Shown here: piece after piece, positions 1 to 9,428 of the stretch | Numbering within the stretch: position 1 is the first letter of the stretch | How the letters are laid out: the number at the start of each line of letters is the position of its first letter | NCBI GenBank assembly: GCA_009663005.1 | Contig: CM018903.1 | Location: 7,328,745-7,353,744, forward strand | Direction of reading: 5' to 3' | Source of the DNA: Actinidia chinensis | Taxonomy: Eukaryota; Streptophyta; Magnoliopsida; Ericales; Actinidiaceae | DNA length: 25,000 bases | The notes under the pieces: generated by a model | Told to the model about the DNA's origin: nothing | Databases searched by the model: none | The model's input: only the letters and a program-made list of their open reading frames with translations | Made by a program: the position numbers and the translations under genes

Positions 1-244
1 TTTTAAATCAATTTATCACACATCATGTCATATTACCTGGGAATGACCAAATATTATTTAATCGGTGAGCGTAAAGATGATTGAAAGTGGTCCCAGTCAT
101 TAGATTACATATCATTGGTTTCTTTTTTATGCATTATAGGAACATGAAAACTAATTGACAACACCACTGCCACAGACTTACTCATCCTACAACGGACCTC
201 TTGCTATACTCATAAAAAACCCAAACCTATATATAAACGAGTAA

Positions 245-356
245 TGCCCGTGCCCACGGGCACTACGCAAAAAAAAAAAAAAAGATTATTTTATTCAATT
301 TGATGATTCTCATTGCAAAAGTACGATCTGCTAAAAAAAAAAAAAAAAAAAAAAAA
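245..356. repeat. GC-rich 8-bp hairpin followed by two A-tracts
   Basis: A perfect 8-bp stem (tgcccgtg/cacgggca, 2-nt loop) at 245-262 stands in AT-rich DNA. It is followed within a few bases by A15 (269-283) and then A24 (333-356). A hairpin close to A-tails could be the 3' end of a retroposon (LINE or SINE) or another repeat. No coding remnant or target duplication was found, so the class is left open. Confidence 0.45.
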
Positions 357-1169
357 TTTGCTTAGGTTCTGCCTGGTGTGTGTCTTGGGCATTCAATCAG
401 ATTTTTTGGTGTTTACTCCTTCTGTTACAGTACTATCTGTAATTACTTTTAATAATCTTCAGTTTTTGGGATTAGTTTAGGCTGTCGACTTGTTGAATGG
501 TGTTAGAACTTGAAGGACATTGTCTTCGGTCCGCAAATTTGGGTCGTCAACTATTATTGTCAGTGGACGTTTATTCTTGTGTAGTGGAAGGTACTTGTGT
601 TTCCTACTTTCGAACAAATCCAACATCTCGTCTGTAAACTGTTAGATTTCTAGTAAAATCATAGTAGGGAGAAACTTAAACCCCAATTCTTTGTGAGATC
701 CATCCAGTTAATTGATAGCATTTCATGTTTTGTTTTATGCAGGCTTTGAAATGACATCTTGCCATTTACCAACTTTGTTATTATGTTTATCTTTGCTTTA
801 TGCATTTATTTTTTTTCCCTCTCAGTACCAAGTGAGAATTATTTACTCCTTTCTTAAAAATTGGCCTTAGTTTATAATATTATTTTTATTCCAACCGCAA
901 TCTCCTTATGTCTCTCTGTGATACTTTGGAACACAAATGGATTTTTATTCAGCTTTGATGGGATTTTCCAACTCATACTCGAATTTTTACTGAGGGATAA
1001 ATTTATGCCTAAAAATTATTTTGGGGTCTCTTTCTTCTTCTTCTTTCTCTCTTTCTTTTCTGCGGCTTTCGGCGGACGTTATTGTGTTTCATAATGTTGC
1101 GAGTTCTTCATGTGGTGATGCTAATAATGGTTTTTTACTAATCAATGCCTTACTTGGATTTATTTGCAG
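357..1169. other. Non-coding, T-rich, intron-like sequence
   Basis: No convincing open frame is present. The stretch is T-rich on the + strand with many TTTGCAG/TTACAG-like acceptors, and it ends in TTTGCAG at 1163-1169 just before the formin-like exon. This fits intron sequence of a + strand gene or gene remnant that starts left of the window. That reading is inferred from composition and the acceptor only. Confidence 0.35.
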
Positions 1170-1320
1170 TTACCGCAAAACCTCTTAAACTTTGTGAGGT
1201 TGTTCAGGAAAGCGCATGACGAGAACTGTAAAACAGGCCGAATTGGAGAAGGAAGGAAGCTATGAATGGCTTGAAGGGAGAAGGACAAGAAGTAATCTAA
1301 CAAAGAGCGGTGGAAAATAG
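1170..1320 (+). pseudogene. Formin (FH2 domain C-terminal end) exon, frameshifted
   Basis: After a TTTGCAG acceptor the + strand reads LPQNLLNFVRLFRKAHDENC. That pattern, a hydrophobic helix then FVRLF.KAH.ENCKQ.E, resembles the C-terminal helix of the actin-nucleating FH2 domain of plant formins, probably class II (from memory of the family). An extra A in the AAAA run at 1230-1233 shifts the frame. The next frame continues QAELEKE and ends SNLTKSGGK before TAG at 1318-1320, again like a formin terminus. It could be the last exon of a formin gene lying mostly left of the window, carrying a real or sequencing frameshift, or a captured fragment. The match is short, so family confidence is moderate. 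Confidence 0.45.
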
Positions 1321-3422
1321 CCGAGATAGTAATACCCAGCAGAGGAATTGTATTCTTTGTTCGCGAGAATTGCCAGGCTGGTTACTGAATGGTGTGAGGA
1401 CACTTCTTTGGAAACAGACAAAGGAGCGCCCTTCTCTCCAGTATTGTTGTACGTTATGGTGTCAGGCAACGGCTCGCCCTGTCTGGTGGGTCCACTTCTA
1501 GTTCTGGGTCCCAGTGGGTAGGAGCTCCTATGTCACACCCAGGGAGAATTGCTATGGTTGGTCGCGCCTGCCCTTTTTGGCTTAGCAAGAAAACTAAAAA
1601 AGTAAAGATAATGATTTGAGAGGGCTCCTTCTTGAGGTTTGCAGACATTGAACCGTATCTTTGAACAGCTAGCAGTATGTGCCGGAGCGAATGCTAGTTC
1701 ATTACTCAGATTATTACCGACCTATCGCATGGAATATCACAACGGATATTCGAAATGCTAACAAATAATCAGTGATTATTGCTATTCTCTGTCAGAGAAC
1801 AAATGGGGGATGTTCGCCATATAACTTTTAATTTTTGGAGAAATGGATCTGCCCCTTGCAAAGTTCATACAAGGAAGAAGAATTTGGCGATACTGGGTCA
1901 GTCCGTCGATACCATAAGCAGAATTTTGGTTTTGCAGCATTTATTTGGCATTTCAGCGTCAGAGCACTCGGGACTGTAAAACGCAACCACTCCATGTACC
2001 ATAAACCATGTACAGAGATCTAACCTTGTAGTTTACATTTAAACCTGATTCTTTTCGTTGTAACATAGAAATAGGCTCCTTTTTTTTCCCTCTCACATTG
2101 AGGTTTTGAGAGGAATCCATCATGAAATTGTTAATTAGATCATTTTCGCCTAGTACAAAGTCCTTCATTGATATATGCTCTCCTTTGGTGCAATTGTATA
2201 TAACCCTAAGATAGGCTGTTGGGTTTAGATGCTTCTTGTCTTGTTCATTTGAATTAGTCGTTAAATATCTCATTTATTTGATATCAAAGTTCCTCTTCCT
2301 TCCGTTCTCATACATTTTCCCCTTTTGATCCGTTTTTTTGGTAATTCTAGGTATTATACTGAAACGTGTTTTGTTGAGTGTGCTGGTTAATTATAGCATT
2401 AATTGGAAACTCCATTGGAAAGACATTAATCATCTTGGTGTGGATTGTGGGTGCTTTAACTTGCTCTTGACATGAAGCGACAATTTCTAGTTTCGAACCT
2501 GTACTTGCAAGACCTTTGCTCTAAATCGATTCCAGATGGTTATCTTCAAAGTAACAGACGCCTTTCAATTTCATAACATGTTATAGTTTTCGTTTGTTGC
2601 TCAATTATTTTAAGCACATGCATGCATTACGCTCAATTTTTCTCGTACTCTGTAAGATTTTCATCTCGAGCTCCTCTTGGATTCGAGAGTAGAGTTGGAA
2701 TGGTACCGCCATTTTACGATTGTAAGCTTCTTCTACGATATGCCAATCCGGCTGAATTTCTTTTGAGCTCATCTTCATTGGCGATTTATAAGGAGTTTTT
2801 TTTTTTACCCATCAATTCACTTATTCTGCACTTTCAAGCGTTTGCAGTCCTGATATATGCGGTTGGCCATTTAAAACCTTCTTTGTAGGACATTACTAGA
2901 GCATCAGCTTAATTGGAGGTATTTGAGATGGATGAGTGACAAGAGGAAGGAGATCAAGATGTGAATGCATTCATGAGACAGTTGTAGACCTGAAGGTTAT
3001 ACCAATTTAGGGCTTTAGGCACATTATGAATCAACCACAATCGTTCCCGAGGCTATAAATAGCTATACAATTTTGGTGGGAATGTAAGGGAAAGGAAAAT
3101 GCCTAATCATCCCAATTTAAGAGATTCCGTAACAATTCTATCCCATTTAGGAAAGTAGATATCTGTTTTTTCACATATTGCCAAAAATGTCAGATGGATA
3201 TGTGAACCGTCGAAATGGGTTTTGTATTGACATACAAGTTGCCATAGTTCTGTGTCTATATTAGCCATTCTGGAATTTTTTGAATAACCAAACGAGTTCT
3301 ACATATAGTTCTTTAACTCTAATTCTTGCACTTGCTGGTAAAAGAAGCACATCAGGCAGCTCACATATATTATATATCTTTTACATATGTGCATTTTGCT
3401 GCCATTGACGATTTTCTTGTAG
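1321..3422. other. No gene seen; possible 3' UTR and spacer
   Basis: The sequence just after the formin-like stop is less AT-rich and could be a 3' untranslated region, but no clear end was found. Open frames of 60-105 codons on both strands have no recognisable motifs and several begin at TTG rather than ATG. No transposon ends were recognised. Confidence 0.4.
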
Positions 3423-3483
3423 CTTTATAAGGAGAGAAGATGGCGACGCAGAAACAACCAGAACTTGGCGGTCCAAGAGTTTG
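3423..3483 (+). other. Candidate small exon with an ATG, unrecognised
   Basis: A T-rich tract ending TTTTCTTGTAG precedes the segment, and a strong donor, G|GTAAGT, begins at 3484. Inside, ATG at 3440 in the context AGAAGATGGCG opens MATQKQPELGGPRV and then enters the intron. It could be a first coding exon with a spliced 5' leader. I do not recognise the peptide. The next coding candidate on the same strand is at 4133, and whether the two belong together is unknown. Confidence 0.3.
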
Positions 3484-4132
3484 GTAAGTCTTTGTCCCCG
3501 CCTTAAGTTGGTGTATTTATGACAAAATCAGTTCCACAAGTGCTTCATTTCAAACCCATTGTTGAACTGATAAACAAAAAGCCTTTGCAAGTGTGTTTAC
3601 AATGTGTAGAAGTTGCCAATCTACAAGCGGGTACACAAAAAAATAACCAAATGAAGATTGAAAGAGAAATTGACTATAACTTGCAGTATCCATATTTGCC
3701 TATATTTCTCTGTGGTTACTCCAATTGAATCTATGCACATGGAGTTCTCTGATAGGAACAATGGAGGATTTCTGCAGATTCCTGCTGCTTATTGTGTGAA
3801 CTAATGTGTGTAGAGCCTTTCCTAGACGATAAATGCAATGTACCTTGAAAAAATACCGAAAAGTACTTGGAAAACAAAGTATATAGTTTAGATTCAACTT
3901 TCGTGTGGGGTGGGTCGCACCCAGAATAAACTTCATCAGCATATTTTGTTTTCTGGATACTTTTCGGGTACTTTTTTCTGGATACATGGCGTTTCTATTC
4001 CGAGTCATGATTTGGTGACATTGCAATAATGGAATTCATGGAAGGTCTTCTAAAGTCTTCACATCTTGATCATCGATTTCAATCCGGTAACAGTATCTTC
4101 TCTCCTGATCTAACCGAAAATCGCTTTTGCAG

Positions 4133-4237
4133 CTCTTGAAGAGCACACAGCTCACAAGGTATCTATCACGATTACAGGAGTACAAGGTAAGCGATTTAAA
4201 AATGGCCTTCCAAGCCATGGACAAGGGGGACTTCTAG
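4133..4237 (+). other. Candidate exon (18-34 codons), unrecognised
   Basis: The acceptor CGCTTTTGCAG ends at 4132. The frame reads LLKSTQLTRYLSRLQEYK to a textbook donor, AAG|GTAAGC, at 4186/4187, giving a 54-bp exon. If the donor is not used, the same frame stays open through VSDLKMAFQAMDKGDF to TAG at 4235-4237. The peptide is helical-looking and protein-like, but I cannot assign it to a family. The reverse strand is also open here (4036-4224) without recognisable content. The neighbouring exon candidate at 3423-3483 is on the same strand. Confidence 0.35.
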
Positions 4238-5067
4238 TGGTTATCTAATAAGCTCTCACCACCCGGTATGTGAAACAAGGCTTCAATGCTCCCAGGAGCC
4301 ATATTACCGGAATTGCTAGCACCAGAGCTGTCGAAGTTTTTCCTAAGAGAACACATGCCTGAAGAATTGCTAGTACCCACAAATCTTTCCATCCCCGATG
4401 AAACCAGTGCTAAATACACGCAATGAGGGCATGGTTGCAAGACTATGGAGTAAAGAACACCTCCAAAAGCAGAAGAAACAAAGAGGAGGGTTTTTGGGGG
4501 ACAGAGTAACCCAAACCTTCGAAAAATGAAGGCTATGCATAGGAGAAAGAAACAAGTGCGTTCTGCGGAGGAGTATGATGAAGAATTGCAAACTGGGTGA
4601 AAAGCATGGGATTGAAATAGAAACAAAAGACGAAAAAAAAAAGAAGGATTTTTTAGAGATGGTTGTGGTGATTGAGAGAGTGAATTATTGTGGCTTGGAC
4701 ATGAGAGGAAGGAGAGATGTTTTAGACTGGGGAGACCGAGATCGAAGAGTGATGGTTTGGGAGAGTTTGAGGTTGAGGATGGTGAAGAAAATTTGATGAG
4801 GGAGGAAATCTGCAGCATCGAAGAGAGACCGAGGCGATTGTGAATTGTTGGGAGAGAGTGAGGAAGGGATAGGGCTTGGAGTGAGAGTAGAATTGCTAAT
4901 GAAAAGGCAAGCAGGAGGAGAGAGGTGGTGGTGAAGAATTGGGGTAGTTTTTTTAGAAAGTGAGGTGTGGATTGATTTCCTTTGAATTCTCCCTGTTCTC
5001 TCCATTGGGATTTGTGGGTATTCCTCCGTTGGAGTAGGGAAATGGAAAGCTGATATGGTTGTCTCAA
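4234..5067 (-). CDS. Pyrimidine-rich minus-strand open region, possible first exon or leader
   Basis: The minus strand is strongly C/T-rich and stays open in one frame across the whole span. The apparent start at 5067 is TTG; the first ATG in that frame is at 4818, giving 194 codons ending SIEALFHIPGGESLLDNH. A second overlapping frame starts at ATG 5005 in a good context (CCCAATGGA) and runs 106 codons to 4685 (MERTGRIQRKSIHTSLSKK and onward). Upstream on the minus strand lie GA/CT repeats (5146-5178) and a TATA-like CTATAAT at 5251-5257, as in a plant promoter with a CT-rich leader. A GTGAGA donor lies at about 4257. Pyrimidine-rich DNA lacks stop codons by composition, so the open length alone is weak evidence. 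No domain was recognised. Confidence 0.25.
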   Translation of the reverse strand: MRQPYQLSISLLQRRNTHKSQWREQGEFKGNQSTPHFLKKLPQFFTTTSLLLLAFSLAILLSLQALSLPHSLPTIHNRLGLSSMLQISSLIKFSSPSSTSNSPKPSLFDLGLPSLKHLSFLSCPSHNNSLSQSPQPSLKNPSFFFRLLFLFQSHAFHPVCNSSSYSSAERTCFFLLCIAFIFRRFGLLCPPKTLLFVSSAFGGVLYSIVLQPCPHCVYLALVSSGMERFVGTSNSSGMCSLRKNFDSSGASNSGNMAPGSIEALFHIPGGESLLDNH

Positions 5068-5145
5068 GAATGGGCTGTATATGAATGTAGAAGTGTGGAA
5101 GGCATTGTTGTTTCCAAATCTATTTCATATGATGGTTTTCCCACC

Positions 5146-5178
<33 letters not shown>
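5146..5178. repeat. (TCTG)n(TC)n compound microsatellite
   Basis: About five TCTG units pass directly into a TC run. On the minus strand it lies just upstream of the open region at 4234-5067 and would fall in its leader. Confidence 0.9.
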
Positions 5179-5285
5179 GGTAGTTTGGAGGGGAGTTTGG
5201 GGAGTTGTTGCTTTGGAGGACCGGATTGGCCAACAACTAAATAATAAAGTATTATAGAGGTGGAGTTGTTTTGGCTTTGTTTTTA

Positions 5286-5312
5286 CCAATGAGTTTTGTT
5301 TGGACTCATTGG
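5286..5312. repeat. Perfect 9-bp inverted repeat
   Basis: ccaatgagt (5286-5294) and actcattgg (5304-5312) form a perfect stem with a 9-nt loop. No poly-T or coding context gives it a clear role. Confidence 0.5.
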
Positions 5313-6256
5313 GGGGAAAAAGGGGCATGTGACCTAGTGATTTCCAATTTCCAAATTTTAGTTGGCTCAAACATGTAAAGAACACTTTGTCATTCAAAAT
5401 GTGAAAAATGGAAACAATATTACATAAAATTTAAGAACTTTTACCATGGCCTAGCTTTTTGGGGGGTCTTGATTGCTGATGCAAAAAAAAAAGAATACCT
5501 ATTTTAGGTGGCTTAGAACATACTCTCACTTGCTACATCACAAATTACTCTTTACTTGGCGATGCATTATTAATTATGGTCAATTTCTTTTTCAGGGTGT
5601 GTAGAAAAAGAAAAAAAATGATAATAGATTGGTAGTCACATGATTGAGTCACATAGTTTGTCTTAAAAAATGAACGGTTTATTATGAAAACTATACTTGT
5701 TATCCGATAAAAAAATATACGATCGTGTGGCGACTAATAGTTGATTAACTTAATTTTTAACATGAATAATTATCTCAATAGATCTTACAAAATGAACGAT
5801 TTAAATCATAAATGTAAATTCAAAGGGGTTCATAACTTGTCAATTTTACCACAAAGTTTAAATCCTAAATTTAGAATTTTAAAATCAATTTTGTAGAATT
5901 CTTTTTTAGAAATTATTTTTGCGAACAAAAAATATCCAGTGTTTTCACTATGATTTTATTTTGGTAAATTTGTTATTTATAATTTGAAGATATATTTCTT
6001 AATATTTTCTCAAAAACATATCCCTTTTTGAAAACTTTTTAGAAAATAAATTTCAAAAATCATCAACTAAATAATTTTTCTGAAATCTAATCTGCAAATC
6101 TGATTTTGAAAACTTAACAAACAGAATTCGCTAGAAATTTTGCATTGAGAACATTATAGTAGAGAAAATTAAAATTAAAAAGGAAAACTTGCATTATAGA
6201 TTAAAAAACAAAAGAAAAAAACAATATTCCAAATTTAGAAGATGGTTGTGCTTTAA
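5313..6256. other. AT-rich spacer, no gene seen
   Basis: Very AT-rich with A and T runs. No open frame, splice-bounded exon or terminal repeat could be supported. Confidence 0.5.
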
Positions 6257-6489
6257 CACGCGCTTGGAAAGCGCGTCAGGAGAAATCAATCTCATTATGC
6301 TTATGTGTCCAACGGCAAGTGGATAATTCGTAGCTTGCAAGAAACAAATAATCCTCCTTCCAACGCACAAAAATTGGAAACAAAGCGAACTCCCAAGGAG
6401 CTTTCTCCTACACCATCAAAGTTGCATGAAGACAAGATATTAAATTTTATTTTAGAGAGTGAAAGTGCAGAAGTTCGGTCAGTTCTTTA
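6257..6489 (+). pseudogene. Coding-like fragment, unrecognised
   Basis: An open + strand frame of about 77 codons runs from just after a TAA (6254-6256) to TAA at 6487-6489. It includes SHYAYVSNGKWIIRSLQETN, later TPKELSPTPSKLHEDKILNF, and ends ESESAEVRSVL. Its amino-acid make-up is balanced and unlike the low-complexity translations around it, so it looks like a piece of a real protein. There is no ATG near the left edge of the frame, and the flanks are AT-rich. An 8-bp stem hairpin (acgcgctt/aagcgcgt, 6258-6276) sits exactly at its left edge. I do not recognise the family. It may be a lone exon or a transposon-carried fragment. Confidence 0.35.
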
Positions 6490-6492
6490 AAC

Positions 6493-6625
6493 TGATCAAA
6501 ATTAGGTCAAATTCAATAAGAACCGCAATTGAATCGGTCATTGGACCGTCCGGTTCACTGTTTTAAGAAAAATCTTATATTTTAATTTCAAAATTTTAGG
6601 TTTTAAATATAAAAATTAGTGTAGA

Positions 6626-6686
<61 letters not shown>

Positions 6687-6778
6687 CAGTCAATAACGGT
6701 TGACTCGACGATTGAACCAGTGACCCGTGATCCGGTCTCTTTTTCGGTTCGCTCAATAATCCAATTTTCAAAATATTG
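6493..6778. repeat. Foldback MITE-like repeat with GGTCCGGTT-type arms
   Basis: The left arm (about 6496-6560: aataagaaccg, gaatcggtca, ggaccgtccggttca) pairs imperfectly with the right arm (about 6710-6778: attgaaccagtgacccgtga, tccggtc, cggttcgctcaataat) in inverted orientation. About 150 bp of A/T-rich filler lies between. Repeats built of CCGGTT/AACCGG phrases are common in plant genomes. No target duplication was identified, so the exact ends are uncertain. Confidence 0.5.
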
Positions 6779-6993
6779 TTATACGAGTCATATTTAAAAT
6801 GAATCTAGTCTATATATTTTGAATCCTATGCACTTTCTTAAATAAAAATTCCAAATACATAATATTGTTGTCCGAATTAAATGTCATCGGTGACAAGATC
6901 ATCCCAATCGTCTAAGTTTCCAAATCATTGTATTTTAACCATTTGATAGGTTGGCCGATGAATGAAAGAGGTATGGACCCATATGATAAGTCA

Positions 6994-7023
6994 TTCAATT
7001 CTGAATTGTTTCTCAGAATTGAA
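6994..7023. repeat. Perfect 11-bp inverted repeat
   Basis: ttcaattctga (6994-7004) and tcagaattgaa (7013-7023) form a perfect stem with an 8-nt loop. It may be a remnant of a small transposon end, but nothing else supports that. Confidence 0.5.
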
Positions 7024-7319
7024 ATTCAAAGTATCAAAGAGTTTCTAAAAAATTAGCAATTTTAGAAAATTGAAGGTGTGTCATTTATGCTTTCAAGCCA
7101 CCAGAGAATAAGCTAGAGAGAATTAATGGGCTTGACCTTGACCTAGGAGACTATGCCCATCGGTATGCAAAATACCCATTGACTAGCGAGGGGACGGCTG
7201 GGATGCGTCGTAGTGTAAAAATATTTTCTTACCATGGGCCATGAGCAAGAATGATGATGCATTGTGACGCGGTTGGTGCCCAAACATTTGGCCTTTACTC
7301 CTAGTTGATTAGTTAGGGG

Positions 7320-7321
<2 letters not shown>

Positions 7322-7362
<41 letters not shown>
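7322..7362. repeat. (CT)20 microsatellite
   Basis: An uninterrupted CT dinucleotide tract of about 41 bp. It explains the Arg-Glu repeat translated from the opposite strand, which is not a gene. Confidence 0.95.
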
Positions 7363-7368
<6 letters not shown>

Positions 7369-8005
7369 ACACAAATGGGTTGTTTAGGTTGGAAGGAATA
7401 TAAAGAAAGAGTAGGTCGTCATTGCATCTCTTGGTAAAGAGTCAACATATTGGTGACCTCCTAACGAATTTAGATAGTGAACATATAATAGCAACATCAA
7501 CAACGGTCCTAAATCCTAATGTTCTATTTTGGGATAAATATTTTTTTAGACTTTTGTGATTTTATTTTAATTTTTTTCTCAAAATTTCTTACTTTTTTCT
7601 TCTTATTTAGAGAAATAGGAAACCTGAAAAGAAAATAAGAAAAAAAAATGCTAAAGAAAAGTTAATAACAAAATTAATTTTAAATCGATTACTCTAATCA
7701 AGATCGAAGAGGTTAAATTTTTAATCAAAATATGAAAAAAGACCGCTAAATATAAAAATAGGAATTATTCAAGAAGACCCTCGTGAAATTGCTCGTTTCG
7801 GAGAGATGATTATGGAGATTTGAATGATGATGAAAATATGCGATGTATTAATTTCTTTTATGTCGAGAGAAGCAAACAAATGTGATGACTTTTTAGCAAA
7901 AATAGGAATTGACCGGTCAGAACCATCGATCATTTGTTTTCTCCTATTGCCCCTCCTATAGCCCCTCCTCCATTTGTTTTCTGGAGTGATTTTCAGCTCT
8001 AATTA
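7363..8005. other. AT-rich spacer with a short direct duplication
   Basis: No gene is visible. Near the right end catttgttttct occurs twice (7931 and 7971 onward), separated by a partly repeated cccctcctatag/cccctcctc segment. This looks like a small local duplication just outside the MITE at 8006. Confidence 0.5.
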
Positions 8006-8066
8006 GGGCCCGTTTGGCTGGAAGACTTGGAGGGGGATAATTTTTTCTCCCGGAAACTTTTCCACT

Positions 8067-8185
8067 GGGGGGCGTTTGGCTTAGCGGATATGCTCCGGGA
8101 TAAATTATGGCCCAGGATTATATTATGCCCCCAGAGGTGATAATTTTTGGTGGCTAGACCCCCTAACTAAAATTTATCGGGGATA
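8067..8185. repeat. Second MITE-end-like copy inside the left arm
   Basis: ggggggcgtttggct (from about 8067) resembles the outer end at 8006 and is followed by more ggataa/ttatcc motifs to about 8185. It may be an internal duplication of the terminus or a fragment of a nested related element. No separate target duplication was found. Confidence 0.4.
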
Positions 8186-8304
8186 AGGGGGGGCGAATAA
8201 GAAAAAAATATATAAGAGAAACAAAATGATAATTTATATATATATATAGAGAGAGAGAAATAAAAAAAATATTTTTTGTTTAATATATAAATATTTTATA
8301 TTTT

Positions 8305-8309
8305 ATTTC
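8305..8309. other. Left target-site duplication of the copia element (ATTTC)
   Basis: ATTTC abuts the 5' LTR start and is repeated exactly at 15426-15430 after the 3' LTR. A 5-bp duplication is the usual product of copia integrases. The matching pair shows that this is one insertion with both original ends. Confidence 0.85.
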
Positions 8310-8954
8310 TGTTGGAAAAAGTTAAGTTTGAGCTGAGTGGAGTGTGACCTAATTTTCTGGGTGGGTCCCGGTTATCGAAAGTATTGAACCCTATGTGCTG
8401 GAATGGATGGATTCTCCTCGCGAGTAGATAACCGTGAGAATTTATTTGCTCAAAAGGATAAAAGGGTGAATGAGAAAATGTTACCGAAAGTGTGTACATT
8501 GATATGGAAAAATGTGGAAGTCCCACATCGGATTAATTAAATAGGAATATTTGAATGGTTAATATACTCCAAGCTAACTATAGCCAAAAAGTTACTTGGA
8601 GCACAAGAGGAGGTATCAGACACGTGGAGTCACATTGTACATTAGGCGTTCATGTGCACGCGCGGCTTGCGCCGCCAGGCGCGAGAGTCGCGGTCGCGTT
8701 GGCGCGTGCGTTGTGGGCGATGGCCGCAATGGGCGCTTGTGCGCTAGTAGTGGTGCACTTGGGCACTAGCACGTGGCGCGTGGGTGCGATGGGGTGTACT
8801 GAGTAAGTGGTAATTACTTTTTATTCCTTGTGTTTTAATTACAGCATAAACTCCTTGTAATTCTAATTACAATTAAACCCCAAGTATTTTTTATTTACAG
8901 ATTAAACCTCCCACTTTATTCCTATTCACTGTGACAAGGTCAAGACCTTTCATC

Positions 8955-8985
<31 letters not shown>

Positions 8986-8987
8986 GG

Positions 8988-9018
<31 letters not shown>

Positions 9019-9177
9019 AAATGGCTGATTCAATGCGGAATAAATCGTGGCTTTCATCAGCCATGGAAATCCATTAAAATACCAACATCCTTTGCCAGTT
9101 CAAAACACAGAACAAAAAAATCTGAGAGTTCATTCAGTGAGAAAAAGAGAGTTGATGCATTTGCATTAGAATCATTT

Positions 9178-9211
<34 letters not shown>

Positions 9212-9428
9212 ACCAGAAATCGTGCTAAACTTCTGTGAGCGAGATCGTTGCATCCGGGAGACAGACGCCAAAAAAGCCTTAAGCCACCAGTGGACGGGCG
9301 AATTCTGTCTTAAGGAGACAGTGTGAACGCTGCATTCGATCAACCTGTGGATATTATTTATTATTTCTTTTCATATGTAATTATTTTCCACTTATAAAAT
9401 TCCGCACTTTACTGAATATTTATAACCA
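8310..9428 (+). repeat. 5' LTR of the copia element
   Basis: It starts TGTTGG at 8310 and ends ...tataacca at about 9428. It matches 14323-15425 along its whole length, for example gcgagtagataaccg, gtacattgatatggaaaa and ggttaatatactcc, then the CpG-rich block at about 8650-8790 and the tail ttattttccacttataaa. Differences between the two LTRs are mainly one-base gains and losses. The TATA box seen in the 3' LTR is altered here to ttaaaata (9074-9081). The end could be placed one or two bases differently. Confidence 0.9.
9299..9315 (+). other. LTR segment complementary to the primer-site position
   Basis: The 17 bases cgaattctgtcttaagg are the exact reverse complement of 9429-9445, which starts directly after the LTR. 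The equivalent place in the 3' LTR (about 15289-15305) reads slightly differently (gaattctcgtctaagg). Confidence 0.75.

Noticed and set aside
245..268. Helitron 3' end (hairpin near a CTRR terminus)
   Set aside because: No CTRR end follows the hairpin at the usual distance and no Helitron 5' end or helicase remnant is present.
861..1094. 77-codon hydrophobic frame (Phe/Leu/Ser rich)
   Set aside because: It starts at TTG, not ATG, and is made of T-rich intron-like sequence.
7143..7370. Minus-strand frame starting with an Arg-Glu repeat
   Set aside because: The repeat is a translation of the (CT)20 microsatellite and the rest has no protein character.
8555..8806. 83-codon open frame rich in Ala, Val and His
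   Set aside because: It lies wholly in the CpG-rich block of the 5' LTR. High GC removes stops, and the 3' LTR copy does not keep the frame.
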